Positions 32,827-41,366 of a stretch of DNA of 64,000 nucleotides are shown here, piece by piece. Origin of the DNA: Photobacterium marinum (GTDB lineage Bacteria; Pseudomonadota; Gammaproteobacteria; Enterobacterales; Vibrionaceae); assembly GCF_000331515.1 (NCBI RefSeq), contig NZ_AMZO01000016.1, positions 328,351 through 392,350 on the forward strand, given 5' to 3'. The notes under the pieces are model-generated. The model was not told the origin of the DNA, made no database searches, and was given only the letters and a program-made list of their open reading frames with translations. Each line of letters begins with the position of its first letter. Within the stretch, counting starts at the first letter, position 1. The position numbers were made by a program, and so were the translations under genes.

Positions 32827-34392
32827 TCAGTAGCAGCCCTGATCAAAAGCGTGATAGCTGACATAGCGATCGTCGTCTTCGCTGATTTCGTCCCTGGTCG
32901 GCAGCGGGGTGAACTCAATGGCGGCTCCGTCCATCCAACTGGCACGGACTGCCATCGCAAGCGCAACGGCAAAGTCGCCATGTCGCTGTTTGCCGTCCTG
33001 CCCTTTGGTGGAGCCTTTGTCAATTTTCGGGACGCCGTTGATTACCTGGATATGGCAGAGGTCATCTTTGATGTCTTCATGACGGGGAATGTCGAGGTTG
33101 AGATCTTCAAACTCGGCTTTGAGCTTGGGCATCCACTCGCGATACCAGGGATCGTTTAGCGACACCTGATCGACCATTTCAGTGCCGTATTTCAGGGCAG
33201 CAGATTCGGCAAGGTAGCCGCCGTTCCCGGTGGCATCGAAGGCCATGCCGCGCTTACGGGGCAAGGCTTCGAGCAGGTAGTGAAGAATGAAGCGCTGGGC
33301 GTCGTAGGTCATGTTGCGCAGCTCAACCACGAACGGGACATACTTGCTCAGATCTTTACGGATACCGAGCGGCACGAATACCGACAGGTCTCCTTTGCGA
33401 GCGAAGTCTTCACCGAAGGCGTGAGAATGGCCGACGTTGAGCCTATACAGCTCGGGGGTTAATACCCGCTTGCACCAGTCTTCAACAAAGGCTTTGCGCT
33501 GACCGTCGCTCCATTCCATAAAGCCTTTGGGGGCTTCGATAGTCAGAATGGGAATGCCCTGCTTCATGGCTGCATCTATCAGCACCAGCGGGACATACTG
33601 ACCGCTGGAGGCTTTGGGGACACAGTAATACTCTTCCAGGGCATCTTCTTCGGTGGCGGTATCTTTGAGCAGGTTGGCTTTCCACTCGTTCTCTTTTTCC
33701 TGTGTCCACTCGACTTTCTGCACCTGGCAAATTCGTTTGTAGAGCCCTTCGGCGCAGGCATCATCCAGGGTGATGGTGTGGATACTGTAGCGTTTTTTTC
33801 CTGCCCGGCTGTCTTGAATGAGCTGGTTAAACAGGTTATTCACGCCGTTATGGGTGCTGATTAAACGCACTTTTGCGCCCCACATGGTGAGCGCCAGTGC
33901 GGCTTTGAGTACTTCGGCCAGGCGGTCGTGAAAAGCGGCTTCGTCGATGATGACGGTGCCCTGCATCCCCCGCAGGTTAGACGGGTTGGAACTGAGCGCC
34001 TGCACCTTGTAGCCGGAATCGAAATACACGACAAAGGTCAGGATGTCTTTGTCTTCATCGGTGAACAGTTCTTCCTGCACTTCAGAAGCGGCTTTATTGA
34101 AAGCTCTGGCCCACAGAGCAACGGCATCAATAAACTCCCGCGCCATTTCTTTATTGGAGCCGACATAAAAGATATTGCTGCCACCCTCGCCTTTGGCGGT
34201 GCCTGCCGTCAGGGCGGAGTCTGCCGCTTCAGCGAAAGTCAGCCCGGTACGGCGGGACTTTTCGGCAATTTTGAGGATGGACTTGTCTTTGATCCACCGG
34301 CGCTGATAGCCGAGCAGCAGTTCATTGGGGTCAAAGTCTTCTAATACTGCCTGAGTGACATGATTCAGCTCGGGGCGTTCAACCTGGTTCAT
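32827..34392 (-). CDS. Terminase large subunit (Mu gp28-like)
   Basis: A 521-residue packaging motor. The ATPase part has IAEKSRRTGLTFAEA as the Walker A region and MQGTVIIDEAAFHD as Walker B. FVVYFDSGYKVQALSSNPSN lies between them. RGMAFDATGNGGYLAES in the second half belongs to the RNase H-like nuclease domain. It packages phage DNA by headful cutting outside the integrated ends, as in Mu. It overlaps the DUF3486 gene by one base. Confidence 0.92.
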   Translation of the reverse strand: MNQVERPELNHVTQAVLEDFDPNELLLGYQRRWIKDKSILKIAEKSRRTGLTFAEAADSALTAGTAKGEGGSNIFYVGSNKEMAREFIDAVALWARAFNKAASEVQEELFTDEDKDILTFVVYFDSGYKVQALSSNPSNLRGMQGTVIIDEAAFHDRLAEVLKAALALTMWGAKVRLISTHNGVNNLFNQLIQDSRAGKKRYSIHTITLDDACAEGLYKRICQVQKVEWTQEKENEWKANLLKDTATEEDALEEYYCVPKASSGQYVPLVLIDAAMKQGIPILTIEAPKGFMEWSDGQRKAFVEDWCKRVLTPELYRLNVGHSHAFGEDFARKGDLSVFVPLGIRKDLSKYVPFVVELRNMTYDAQRFILHYLLEALPRKRGMAFDATGNGGYLAESAALKYGTEMVDQVSLNDPWYREWMPKLKAEFEDLNLDIPRHEDIKDDLCHIQVINGVPKIDKGSTKGQDGKQRHGDFAVALAMAVRASWMDGAAIEFTPLPTRDEISEDDDRYVSYHAFDQGCY

Positions 34393-34982
34393 CAGGCTAT
34401 CCCTAATATTTCTTTTTTGATGTTGGAGACGGTTTCTGACGTTAATCCGGCTTTTTTGGCAACGGATTCAGCAGCAGCGGCGGCTTCATCGGCAAACGCT
34501 TTGCGGATTTCTTTTTCGCGCTTGTGGCTCTGCATGGCGGCACTTTCCAGGCGCTGGGCAGCGAGCATGGCATCTTTGATCATGCCGATATTGACTTCGG
34601 CTTCCGGATCTTCACTGGCCTGCATCATGGCTTTAAACAGCTGAGTGCGGCCTATTTCAAGGATTAAACGCGACACTTCGCCGGTTGGCTTGTCGCCGAG
34701 CTGGCCGACCAGCGCCTGTGAGACTTCCCTGACATCACGCAGGTCTTTGCCGATGGCTTCCATACGGGTGGCGTAACGATTGAGGCCGCTGCGAGAGGGT
34801 TTGATAATGTCGGGCAGGCCCTGCTGGTCGATATAGTCATGGATTGCTTCGAGCACGTCCTGCTGGGAGTTGCGACCATCGCGCAGCAGCTCATCCAGCA
34901 GCTTTTTGACATCCGGCGGCAACAAGTCGATTTTGCTGCGACGGCCCCGTGTCGGCTTTTCTGATATTTCTGCCATGCTCAC
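34392..34982 (-). CDS. DUF3486 family protein (Mu gp27-like, small terminase)
   Basis: A 196-residue helical protein with the DUF3486 features RGRRSKIDLLPPDVKKLLDE, then the recognition-like helices QQDVLEAIHDYIDQQGL and PSRSGLNRYATRMEAIGKD. It is thought to be the small terminase subunit that recognises phage DNA. The N-terminal HTH-like region and position before the large subunit support this. It overlaps the upstream gene by 4 bp. Confidence 0.9.
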   Translation of the reverse strand: MSMAEISEKPTRGRRSKIDLLPPDVKKLLDELLRDGRNSQQDVLEAIHDYIDQQGLPDIIKPSRSGLNRYATRMEAIGKDLRDVREVSQALVGQLGDKPTGEVSRLILEIGRTQLFKAMMQASEDPEAEVNIGMIKDAMLAAQRLESAAMQSHKREKEIRKAFADEAAAAAESVAKKAGLTSETVSNIKKEILGIA

Positions 34983-35275
34983 TCTCCGGGACGGGGCTTT
35001 TTGATGCCAGATACTGTGGCCCTCCCAGCGGCGACATCTTCACCGCGCCCGGTTAAGGTGGCGATGTAAGTTGAACCCAGTTTTTCCAGCGAGACCAGAT
35101 CCAGCTCTGCCAGCCATTCCAACTGGGCACGCAATGCGTCGCGGCTGATGTCGAGGCCATAGCGGTCGAGCCCGTCCTGGATAATGGATTCATTAAGGTC
35201 GTAACCCGGCACTTCAGAGAGCAGGCGCAAGATCACCAGTCGCTGATGAGCCCGGAGGATTTCAGATAACGCCAT
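34979..35275 (-). CDS. VpaChn25_0724-type phage protein (winged-helix)
   Basis: A 98-residue protein, MALSEILRAHQRLVILRLLSE followed by LNESIIQDGLDRYGLDISRDALR and a wing-like ATLTGRGEDVAAG. It is the small winged-helix protein encoded between DUF2730 and DUF3486 in Vibrio and other Mu-like phages (Mu gp26-like position). Its role is unknown, though DNA binding related to packaging is plausible. Start and stop overlap its neighbours. Confidence 0.82.
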   Translation of the reverse strand: MALSEILRAHQRLVILRLLSEVPGYDLNESIIQDGLDRYGLDISRDALRAQLEWLAELDLVSLEKLGSTYIATLTGRGEDVAAGRATVSGIKKPRPGE

Positions 35276-35589
35276 TACTTTTGCTCCTGTCTTAATTCGT
35301 TTTCGAACAGCATGCTGAGGCGGTTTTCGATACCTTTTAACGAGTTCATGATGGCTTCGTTCTGAGTGGCCACCTGCACCATGCGTTTGTCCATTTCGTG
35401 CCAGTCGTCTGATGACGGCAGCGAGGCAAAGGCTTTTTCCATTTCGGCGACCCGTTCTTCGAGCTTGCGGTGTTCGGCTTTGGGCACAAACCGGTTCGAC
35501 AGCCAGGCAAAGGTGCCGATACCGGCCAGCGACCCTATCCCGGCCACCAGCGGCCAGTAGTTCCTGATGAGTTCACCCACGGTTTCCAT
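35275..35589 (-). CDS. DUF2730 family membrane-anchored phage protein
   Basis: About 104 residues from the ATG at 35589: METVGELIRNYWPLVAGIGS, a single membrane helix at about 10-30, and then a coiled coil with EERVAEMEKAFASLPSSDDW, matching DUF2730 (Mu gp25-like position). The longer frame upstream would be antiparallel-like to the TraR gene and lacks homology features, so it is not used. The N-in, coiled-coil-out form resembles spanin-type proteins, but that role is not established for the family. Confidence 0.85.
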   Translation of the reverse strand: METVGELIRNYWPLVAGIGSLAGIGTFAWLSNRFVPKAEHRKLEERVAEMEKAFASLPSSDDWHEMDKRMVQVATQNEAIMNSLKGIENRLSMLFENELRQEQK

Positions 35590-35797
35590 GTTTTTCTCTT
35601 TTGGTTTCGCACGGGACACAGCGCACCGCGTCGGGTGTTTTTTCCAGCCGTCGCGGGTCGATAAGCTGGCCGCAGCCGAGGCAGTAACGCCCGCTTTCAT
35701 CTTCATCCGGCGTTTCGGGCGGTTTGCGGTGCCGCCGGATACAATCGGCGATATAGGCATCTGTTTCGACGGCAGCACGGTCGATGAGATCGGTCAT
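35573..35797 (-). CDS. TraR/DksA-type C4 zinc finger protein
   Basis: A 74-residue protein with a four-cysteine zinc finger CLGCGQLI ... CVPCETKR (residues 39-66) and an N-terminal helix with DRAAVETDAYIADCIRR. TraR/DksA-like proteins bind the RNA polymerase secondary channel and adjust promoter choice; small phage forms such as this occur regularly in lysis regions of Mu-like and P2-like phages. It overlaps the holin and DUF2730 genes by a few bases. Confidence 0.88.
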   Translation of the reverse strand: MTDLIDRAAVETDAYIADCIRRHRKPPETPDEDESGRYCLGCGQLIDPRRLEKTPDAVRCVPCETKREKHGNRG

Positions 35798-36315
35798 GAT
35801 GCGATTCCCAGCTGTTTTTCTTTGTAGCGTGCGCCCATGTAGGTCATGGCCAGGCCAATAAGAAAGCCTGCGATGACCATATCGGGCATGGGGTTGCTGA
35901 TAACGTAATAACTGGCGGCAAAGGTGCTGATGAGCGCCTGCAGCGGACGGGTTAGCGCCACAAAGCCGTTATTGGATTTGTCACCCTCGCGGATGGTCTG
36001 CTGGCCTGACTCAAACAGGGCTTGTTCATGTTCCAGTTGGCGGGCCTCGCGCTCGGCTTCGATTTGGGCCAGTTCGATCTGGATTTTTTCCAGTTGTTTC
36101 AGCTCTTGCGGCGGCAGTGACTTCACCAGTTGCTCGACTTTGAGCTGCCGGGCTTCCGGCGATGACAGCGAGGTACTAACCTGCTCTACGGCATCGGCAA
36201 CTTTGACGGCGGTTTGGCTGCTCTTTTCACCGAACAGGCCGCCAACGGTTTTGATTAATGTCGGCCCGGCTTTAAGCAGTGATGAGGCCAGGCTGATGAT
36301 GGTGATCGGGTCCAT
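35794..36315 (-). CDS. Holin-family protein (3TM type)
   Basis: A 173-residue protein. An N-terminal amphipathic helix (MDPITIISLASSLLKAGPTL) is followed by a long charged coiled coil (about 65-115) and two or three C-terminal membrane segments (about 122-160: LTRPLQALISTFAASYYVI, MVIAGFLIGLAMTYMGARY). This order matches the 3TM holin family. It would permeabilise the inner membrane at lysis. It lies directly after the DUF5675 gene, forming a lysis block. Confidence 0.78.
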   Translation of the reverse strand: MDPITIISLASSLLKAGPTLIKTVGGLFGEKSSQTAVKVADAVEQVSTSLSSPEARQLKVEQLVKSLPPQELKQLEKIQIELAQIEAEREARQLEHEQALFESGQQTIREGDKSNNGFVALTRPLQALISTFAASYYVISNPMPDMVIAGFLIGLAMTYMGARYKEKQLGIAS

Positions 36316-36324
36316 TTACTTTCC

Positions 36325-36747
36325 TTAGTGTTGGATGATTTCCAGTTGCCATTCCTTGCCCCCGAGCCTTGTCATCAGGCCGTTGAAGGCTTGTTCTGAA
36401 TTGATAACGGCCCACTCGTCGCTGATGATGCCAAAGTGTGTGCCGGGAGCCATGCAGCCGCGCAGTTCACTGGCACGGTTGGCTTTGTGGATTAAGCAAT
36501 GGGTTCGGGTGCTTGGCCCTGAACGGGTAACACCAAGGTTTGGCGATTCAAGGGCATAACAGGTGCCGAACTTGGGGCTTTGATGCGGGATGAGCTTGTA
36601 TGTACCCGGCGGAATGCAGGAAACATTAGGCTGGTTGTTCTGCCAGGGGCATTCCACCATGCAGCAGATCTGCTGGCCGTTTTGGGTATGGAGGGTTGAG
36701 TAGGTGCCGTGATCAAAATGGCGGCGTTTGAGCGTGAGTGTTTTCAT
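36325..36747 (-). CDS. DUF5675 family protein, candidate endolysin
   Basis: A 140-residue protein with the DUF5675 features CMVECPWQNNQPNVSCIPPG, then YKLIPHQSPKFGTCYALE, and a conserved HKANRASELRGCMAPG. The family's activity is not established to my knowledge; the Cys/His-rich conserved blocks and steady position ahead of the holin suggest a cell-wall enzyme. No other lysozyme-like gene is present in the prophage, so this is the best endolysin candidate. It starts the lysis and head transcript after the KAP cargo. Confidence 0.78.
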   Translation of the reverse strand: MKTLTLKRRHFDHGTYSTLHTQNGQQICCMVECPWQNNQPNVSCIPPGTYKLIPHQSPKFGTCYALESPNLGVTRSGPSTRTHCLIHKANRASELRGCMAPGTHFGIISDEWAVINSEQAFNGLMTRLGGKEWQLEIIQH

Positions 36748-36825
36748 GGGTCATCCCTGTAAAAAGCGTGTTTACAGGGATGGTATTTGAGGTGCTTTGT
36801 TTACTGGGAAGGAAGGGATTCGGGA

Positions 36826-38376
36826 TTAGTCGTCGAATGTTGCCGCCAATTCAATCCAATCTTGATATTGGGATAGCGTAGGCTTCAAGGCAGCTATTTC
36901 ATAATGCACTATCTGTGTTGAATCAGTGGACTGCTGTCTATGTCGTCTGCCAGCGATTTCATCATAATAATATTGAGCTGTAAGATTATTCTTAAAAATT
37001 TCCATCTGATACTGCAAAATGGAATCAAAGCGAAATGGATAAAAACCATCATTAAAATTCAAACCGTAACCAACAGAGCCTTGATGAACCAACCCTTTCG
37101 AGAAATGTTGATGTGGAGTCAAACCAATTTCAACTTCAATATTAATGTTTGTATCATCAATATAATGTCGAATCGTCTCCATAGCTGCAACATTACTAGA
37201 TGGCCCTTTAGTTAGCCTATTGCCAAAGTAGCAATTATAGAAATCATGATACCTGTCATGTATAACTAAAAAGGATGCAAGATGATACAAATTAACTCTA
37301 GTTTCACCTAGATTTCTAATGATTACGTTTATTTTATCAATTAACTGCTCGACTTCTCTTAGAGGTAAGCTAAAAGCATCAGCCGTATTGGCCAAAATCT
37401 CAACATAGCGATGTAACCCCTCTGAAATATCAGGCCAAATTAAAGGAGTTAGTTCTTCGTGATTTAGGTTTAACTGTAGAACCTTCTGAGTAATAAACTT
37501 TTTCCGTGAAACTTCTTTTAGAGTGCAACGGCGACGGAAAAAACGACCAAGATAAGTTGCAGCGTTGAAATCAGTTCCGTAAACAGCCTTCACTGCATGT
37601 TGTAATTGCTCCGTATCCGTCGCAACAACAAACACAACATTTTTCATATCAAAAAAATGTTTGATGACTTCAAGCATTTCCACTGCATATGTCGGTCTAC
37701 AACGATCAAGCTCATCAATGAATATAAATGCAGGATTCTGTTTACCGGAACAATCAACGACATCTTCAATAAAAGCCGAAATGGCTTTCTTAAAATCATC
37801 TATCGATTTTAGTTTGGCCTCATGATCTTTTATAGCAGCCCCGATCAATTTTCCTGCAGCATCTGCAAAATCCTTTGAGTCAAAAAGATCTTCCTCATCA
37901 CTACCTTCGATTACCTTTTCGACATCAACACCACTAATTTTCTTTACTATAGCTTTTGTTACTTCTGGCGTTACTTGTTTGCAAAAGCCCCATAACTTGT
38001 TGCTTATATTTCGAACTAGCTGCTCACCTTTCTCCTGAGATAAATCTCGAAGCTGTGTGATTATTGATGTCACAACCGCCATCATTGGATCATTTGAGAA
38101 ATCTTGTTTCCAGGCATCGATATAGACAACAGGATAATGATCTTCTAAATCAGCTTTCCAACGATTTAAGAAATACGTTTTACCCGTTCCCCAACTTGCA
38201 TTGAGGTTTAACACGTAACCATTAACCTTACCAACTTCAACCAAGTAGTTAGTTAGAAAAGTAGCGTATTTGGCCCTGTCTAACTGATCAGCAGGAAATG
38301 TTTTAACCTTCTTTTTATCTTCAGACTCCTGATGATAAGGTGTTGACCAATCAAACTCATTTTCTAATGCAGCCAT
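36826..38376 (-). CDS. KAP-family P-loop NTPase (cargo, possible anti-phage protein)
   Basis: A 516-residue protein with a KAP NTPase core: Walker A NASWGTGKT (residues 59-67), then VVYIDAWKQDFSNDPMMAV, and Walker B AFIFIDELDRCRP (216-228) followed by HFFDMKNVVFVVATD. KAP members include PifA, which excludes phage T7, and several anti-phage effectors. No membrane helices interrupt the NTPase here, unlike many KAP proteins. GAGGG precedes the ATG. It is AT-richer than its neighbours and wedged between Mor and the lysis block, so it is cargo. A defence role is inferred. Confidence 0.88.
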   Translation of the reverse strand: MAALENEFDWSTPYHQESEDKKKVKTFPADQLDRAKYATFLTNYLVEVGKVNGYVLNLNASWGTGKTYFLNRWKADLEDHYPVVYIDAWKQDFSNDPMMAVVTSIITQLRDLSQEKGEQLVRNISNKLWGFCKQVTPEVTKAIVKKISGVDVEKVIEGSDEEDLFDSKDFADAAGKLIGAAIKDHEAKLKSIDDFKKAISAFIEDVVDCSGKQNPAFIFIDELDRCRPTYAVEMLEVIKHFFDMKNVVFVVATDTEQLQHAVKAVYGTDFNAATYLGRFFRRRCTLKEVSRKKFITQKVLQLNLNHEELTPLIWPDISEGLHRYVEILANTADAFSLPLREVEQLIDKINVIIRNLGETRVNLYHLASFLVIHDRYHDFYNCYFGNRLTKGPSSNVAAMETIRHYIDDTNINIEVEIGLTPHQHFSKGLVHQGSVGYGLNFNDGFYPFRFDSILQYQMEIFKNNLTAQYYYDEIAGRRHRQQSTDSTQIVHYEIAALKPTLSQYQDWIELAATFDD

Positions 38377-38450
38377 GCATATTCCCTCAAAACATAAACC
38401 AGCTGCATATTACGCCTTTTTGCTTTTTAAAAACAGAGGGTTAAATATGA

Positions 38451-38861
38451 CTAAAATAAGCTTCTTTGCCTGCGCTGCATTTCAGCCTGGCGCTGTTCTT
38501 TTACTACCTGAGTTATCTGACGTTCGGTAAGCTGATAGCGTGCTGCCAGTTGCTCAATGTTGCGGCCATTGAATTCACGCCAGATGGCAATATTGCGCAG
38601 AGCTAATTTGAGTTTGTTACCGGTTGGGATGTAGATGTCGCGGCCACCGAAGTAATAGCCAAGGGCAATAGTCAGTTTATCGGCCAAGTGAGGGTTGTTG
38701 ATGTTAGCGCGCTTTAACTCGCAGTTAAGCACTTCGCTGAGGGACTGGAGGGTTGAAGGCCAGCGTTGGCGAACGTTGTCATCGGCAATGTCGTCAACGC
38801 TGTTGATCAGCAATTCAAGTTCTGATGTATCTGTGTGGAAGATTTCCTGTTGCTGTTCCAT
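38451..38861 (-). CDS. mor: Mor transcription activator family protein
   Basis: A 136-residue protein with the Mor/C family C-terminal HTH: GNKLKLALRNIAIWREFNGR then NIEQLAARYQLTERQITQVV. The N-terminal ~60 residues form the dimerisation part. In Mu, Mor switches on the middle promoter and C the late ones. Only one such gene is visible here, so it may control the late operon itself. GGGGAG lies 6 bases before the ATG. It is followed by the KAP cargo. Confidence 0.92.
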   Translation of the reverse strand: MEQQQEIFHTDTSELELLINSVDDIADDNVRQRWPSTLQSLSEVLNCELKRANINNPHLADKLTIALGYYFGGRDIYIPTGNKLKLALRNIAIWREFNGRNIEQLAARYQLTERQITQVVKEQRQAEMQRRQRSLF

Positions 38862-39199
38862 GCCCTGCTCCCCTGATTTTGGTCAGTGGGATATTGGACT
38901 CAGTTAGGCGTGGAGAGTCAATTGAGGACTTCCTCTGAAAAGAAGAAGGTTATGCCCGACTACAGTTGAATTATCACTTATAAATAATTCTGATGCGCCG
39001 TAGCAATCCAATAAGTGTATTCGATAACATTAATTTTTACTATTAACTTAACCTAATGAAAAGCCCATGTAAAAATAGGCTATTGAGTCGATTGATACGA
39101 CTTGTATAAATTGTATCAGCTGTAAACATGCCAGCACCTACACCAAAACTGCCAGATGTAGCATATCAACTTAATTAATTTAAAAACTTAACAACCATG
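38862..39199. other. 338-bp gap upstream of mor, with a terminator
   Basis: AT-rich. It contains the minus-strand terminator at 39054-39081 after the cargo gene, the small inverted repeat TGATAC/GTATCA near 39095-39120, and presumably the promoter of mor. I see no gene in it. Confidence 0.5.
39054..39081 (-). terminator. Terminator after the 265-residue cargo gene
   Basis: On the minus strand AGCCTAT (39081-39075) pairs with ATGGGCT (39068-39062), 7 bp with one wobble, followed by TTTTC. It would separate cargo transcription from mor. Confidence 0.5.
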
Positions 39200-39997
39200 C
39201 TATATAATCAGATGCTTTAATGAATCAGTTCCATCCTTCATTATGTTGATTTTAATTAAATTATTCTTCCTTGTGAAATATGAATTAAGTTGAAACCCAT
39301 GAATAGGAGCACCAGCAAGGTCCTTTTTATAATAAACCACATTATCATACTTAACTTTAACAAACTTTAACTCATTACTTTCAAGTTGAACAGTTAAATT
39401 CAAGATCATTGATACATACTTACTATTTCGTTTTCTTAGCATTTTTAGTTCAATATACTCATCATTACTAAACCTTGCTTTATTAGTGTTTTCAACAACA
39501 CTCAGGATATCATCAAGTTGATTATCTATACTCTTGGTTTTACTTGGTAACAAATGATAATAATCACCAACATTATAACTTTTAATACCAGTCACATTGA
39601 TCATTTCTGATTCACCACCAGATAAATGCAACAGCTTCCAGCGACTATCTAACCGACTGAAGTTGCTGTAGTTTATATCCCTTGCATAATTAGAAAGCTC
39701 ATCTAACCATTTTTTGCTTTCCAAGAGTTCTGATATTCGTTCGTTATCGATTTCAATTGATATCCAAGCATCAATTATATCCAACTTCCTATTTCCAGTA
39801 TTAGATATGACAAAATCAGAGCTTAGCTTATATTCACCAGGCAAATTATCACTTTGTATAGTCTTATTGCTAAAAATGGATAGTTCATAGTTATCTCTAT
39901 GTTTGTCTATAAAGTCGACTGTGCTATAGACAAAAGATGTTAATGCCAAGACAAAGGATAATATGAGCAAAACACTTTCTATTTTATTCTTATTCAT
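39200..39997 (-). CDS. Membrane-anchored protein of unknown function (cargo, 265 aa)
   Basis: A 265-residue protein with a single N-terminal membrane helix (residues 9-28, VLLILSFVLALTSFVYST) and a large outer or periplasmic beta-rich domain that contains SDFVISNTGNRKLDIIDAWI, a segment reminiscent of an immunoglobulin-like sandwich. GGAGGTG lies directly upstream. It is very AT-rich, unlike the early phage genes on its other side. I do not recognise the family. A surface or exclusion function is possible but unsupported. Confidence 0.6.
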   Translation of the reverse strand: MNKNKIESVLLILSFVLALTSFVYSTVDFIDKHRDNYELSIFSNKTIQSDNLPGEYKLSSDFVISNTGNRKLDIIDAWISIEIDNERISELLESKKWLDELSNYARDINYSNFSRLDSRWKLLHLSGGESEMINVTGIKSYNVGDYYHLLPSKTKSIDNQLDDILSVVENTNKARFSNDEYIELKMLRKRNSKYVSMILNLTVQLESNELKFVKVKYDNVVYYKKDLAGAPIHGFQLNSYFTRKNNLIKINIMKDGTDSLKHLII

Positions 39998-40067
39998 AAC
40001 ACCTCCATATTTAAAATGACATTATTATTAACTTAACTCATATACCGTCCTATACCAATTAAAGTAA

Positions 40068-40113
40068 AAACACTCCATTCTTTAATAACGCTGACATCAA
40101 GAATGGAGTGTTT
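40068..40113. terminator. Bidirectional terminator between two cargo genes
   Basis: A 15-bp perfect inverted repeat AAACACTCCATTCTT / AAGAATGGAGTGTTT with a 16-base loop, just after the 92-residue gene (minus strand). Confidence 0.7.
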
Positions 40114-40146
40114 ATGCTTCCAGCTGCCTGCTAAGCCAGTGCTTTA

Positions 40147-40425
40147 TTACACATCAGATAGATACCATTCAACTGATGAATTGGCTGGCATAATTACTGG
40201 ACCATGAGTACCACCAAGGCTAACCCCACCTTTGGCTGTGTTCATATCGACATGCCAATATTTTCCTTCTGGTGGAGCAATTACACTGGTTCCTCCAGGT
40301 ATCTCCGTTTCAAATGAGTTTGCCCCACCCAGTTTGAGGCTTACTTCTGGACCAGTATTTTTTACTTTAAGAACAAGAGCATCACTTCCTGAAGCATCTG
40401 TATTAAATTCATAAGTAATAGCCAT
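40147..40425 (-). CDS. Small all-beta cargo protein (92 aa)
   Basis: About 92 residues from the ATG at 40425, chosen because AAGGATG lies 6-7 bases upstream; a longer frame would extend it by 18 residues without a ribosome binding site. The sequence alternates short strands with Gly/Pro/Asn turns (VSLKLGGANSFETEIPGGTS, GKYWHVDM), as in small beta-sandwich or lectin-like proteins. No family is recognised and no signal peptide is present. It is followed by its own strong terminator, so it is an independent unit. Confidence 0.6.
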   Translation of the reverse strand: MAITYEFNTDASGSDALVLKVKNTGPEVSLKLGGANSFETEIPGGTSVIAPPEGKYWHVDMNTAKGGVSLGGTHGPVIMPANSSVEWYLSDV

Positions 40426-40600
40426 GATTTCATCCTTTTTAAATAGTTTGGAGTATGCAGCCATTACAACTGGTTGCATATTAATTAAAGGTCACTTATT
40501 TGCTTTGTCAAAGCTATTACTCATCATTCAATTCATTATGTGATCTACCCACACTGTGTTTTTAAACATAACCCTTCAATCAGCCTGGTATGATTACCGT

Positions 40601-41089
40601 TTAATGGCCTCTATCTGCTTCTTTCGTTCGATCGCCAAACTCTCGCTTGTGCCATTTTTTGAGTGATTCAAGTACGACGCAAGCCTGCCTGCTATCCAAC
40701 CACCCCACATGATCGACTCCTTTCTGGTTCCCGCGTTTCGTCATTCTTCGGACATAAGCGTCTAATGCTGTTTCACTGCCATCCCTGATGATCCCTTGCT
40801 GGTGCATGGTGATCCAAATTGCGCGGATTTTATCGATTTGCGCATGTTTGGCGTTGCCTGATTTAGGACTTAAACGGCGTTTAAACGTTGTTTTGCTATT
40901 GCTGCGTTTGCGCTTAAACCCCTGCCTTTCCATTACGGCCAGTACACTATCCAGCTGTTTGACTGTGAGCTGACTGCAGCTTGGCTTTCCGGTTGTGGCG
41001 GTGAGCAAAGCGCGGTAGGTATCATCATCCAGGCCGAGGTTGCGTTTGCCGATGTGGATTAACTGGATAAGGCGGTTTCGGTTGTTCAT
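40601..41089 (-). CDS. gemA: GemA-type regulatory protein (Mu gp16, DUF1018)
   Basis: About 162 residues from the ATG at 41089: NRNRLIQLIHIGKRNLGLDD then TYRALLTATTGKPSCSQLTV are diagnostic of DUF1018/GemA. HVGWLDSRQACVVLESLKKW is the conserved C-terminal part. In Mu, GemA changes host gene expression and DNA supercoiling and helps replication and partition. The longer upstream frame overlaps the previous gene and is not used. It closes the early operon before the cargo. Confidence 0.88.
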   Translation of the reverse strand: MNNRNRLIQLIHIGKRNLGLDDDTYRALLTATTGKPSCSQLTVKQLDSVLAVMERQGFKRKRSNSKTTFKRRLSPKSGNAKHAQIDKIRAIWITMHQQGIIRDGSETALDAYVRRMTKRGNQKGVDHVGWLDSRQACVVLESLKKWHKREFGDRTKEADRGH

Positions 41090-41168
41090 TGTGTTCTTTC
41101 CCTGAGTTTGTTTTATAAAAAAGGCTCTCAGTGCTGAACATGAGAGCCTGGTTTGTACCGGTTTTAGG

Positions 41169-41357
41169 TTATTCGCCCGGTGGCGGTACTTTGCCCATAA
41201 CCCATAACAGGGCATCGCTGACACCATCGGCGTAGGTTTTCCCCCTGATTTCCGCTTTCATGTCTTCAAGCTGTTGGGCTTTGTCCAGTTCGTTCAGCAC
41301 TGCCAGACGGCTATGAGGACTGACGAACGGCATCCTCAAATGGTTGTTTTTGTTCAT
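41169..41357 (-). CDS. Small early phage protein of unknown function (62 aa)
   Basis: A 62-residue helical protein, MNKNNHLRMPFVSPHSRLAV then LEDMKAEIRGKTYADGVSDA. It lies between the DUF3164 and GemA genes, 9 bp after the former's stop, and is transcribed with them. Similar short proteins occur at this position in Mu-like phages, but I cannot name the family. Confidence 0.6.
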   Translation of the reverse strand: MNKNNHLRMPFVSPHSRLAVLNELDKAQQLEDMKAEIRGKTYADGVSDALLWVMGKVPPPGE

Positions 41358-41366
41358 ACGGCCCTC

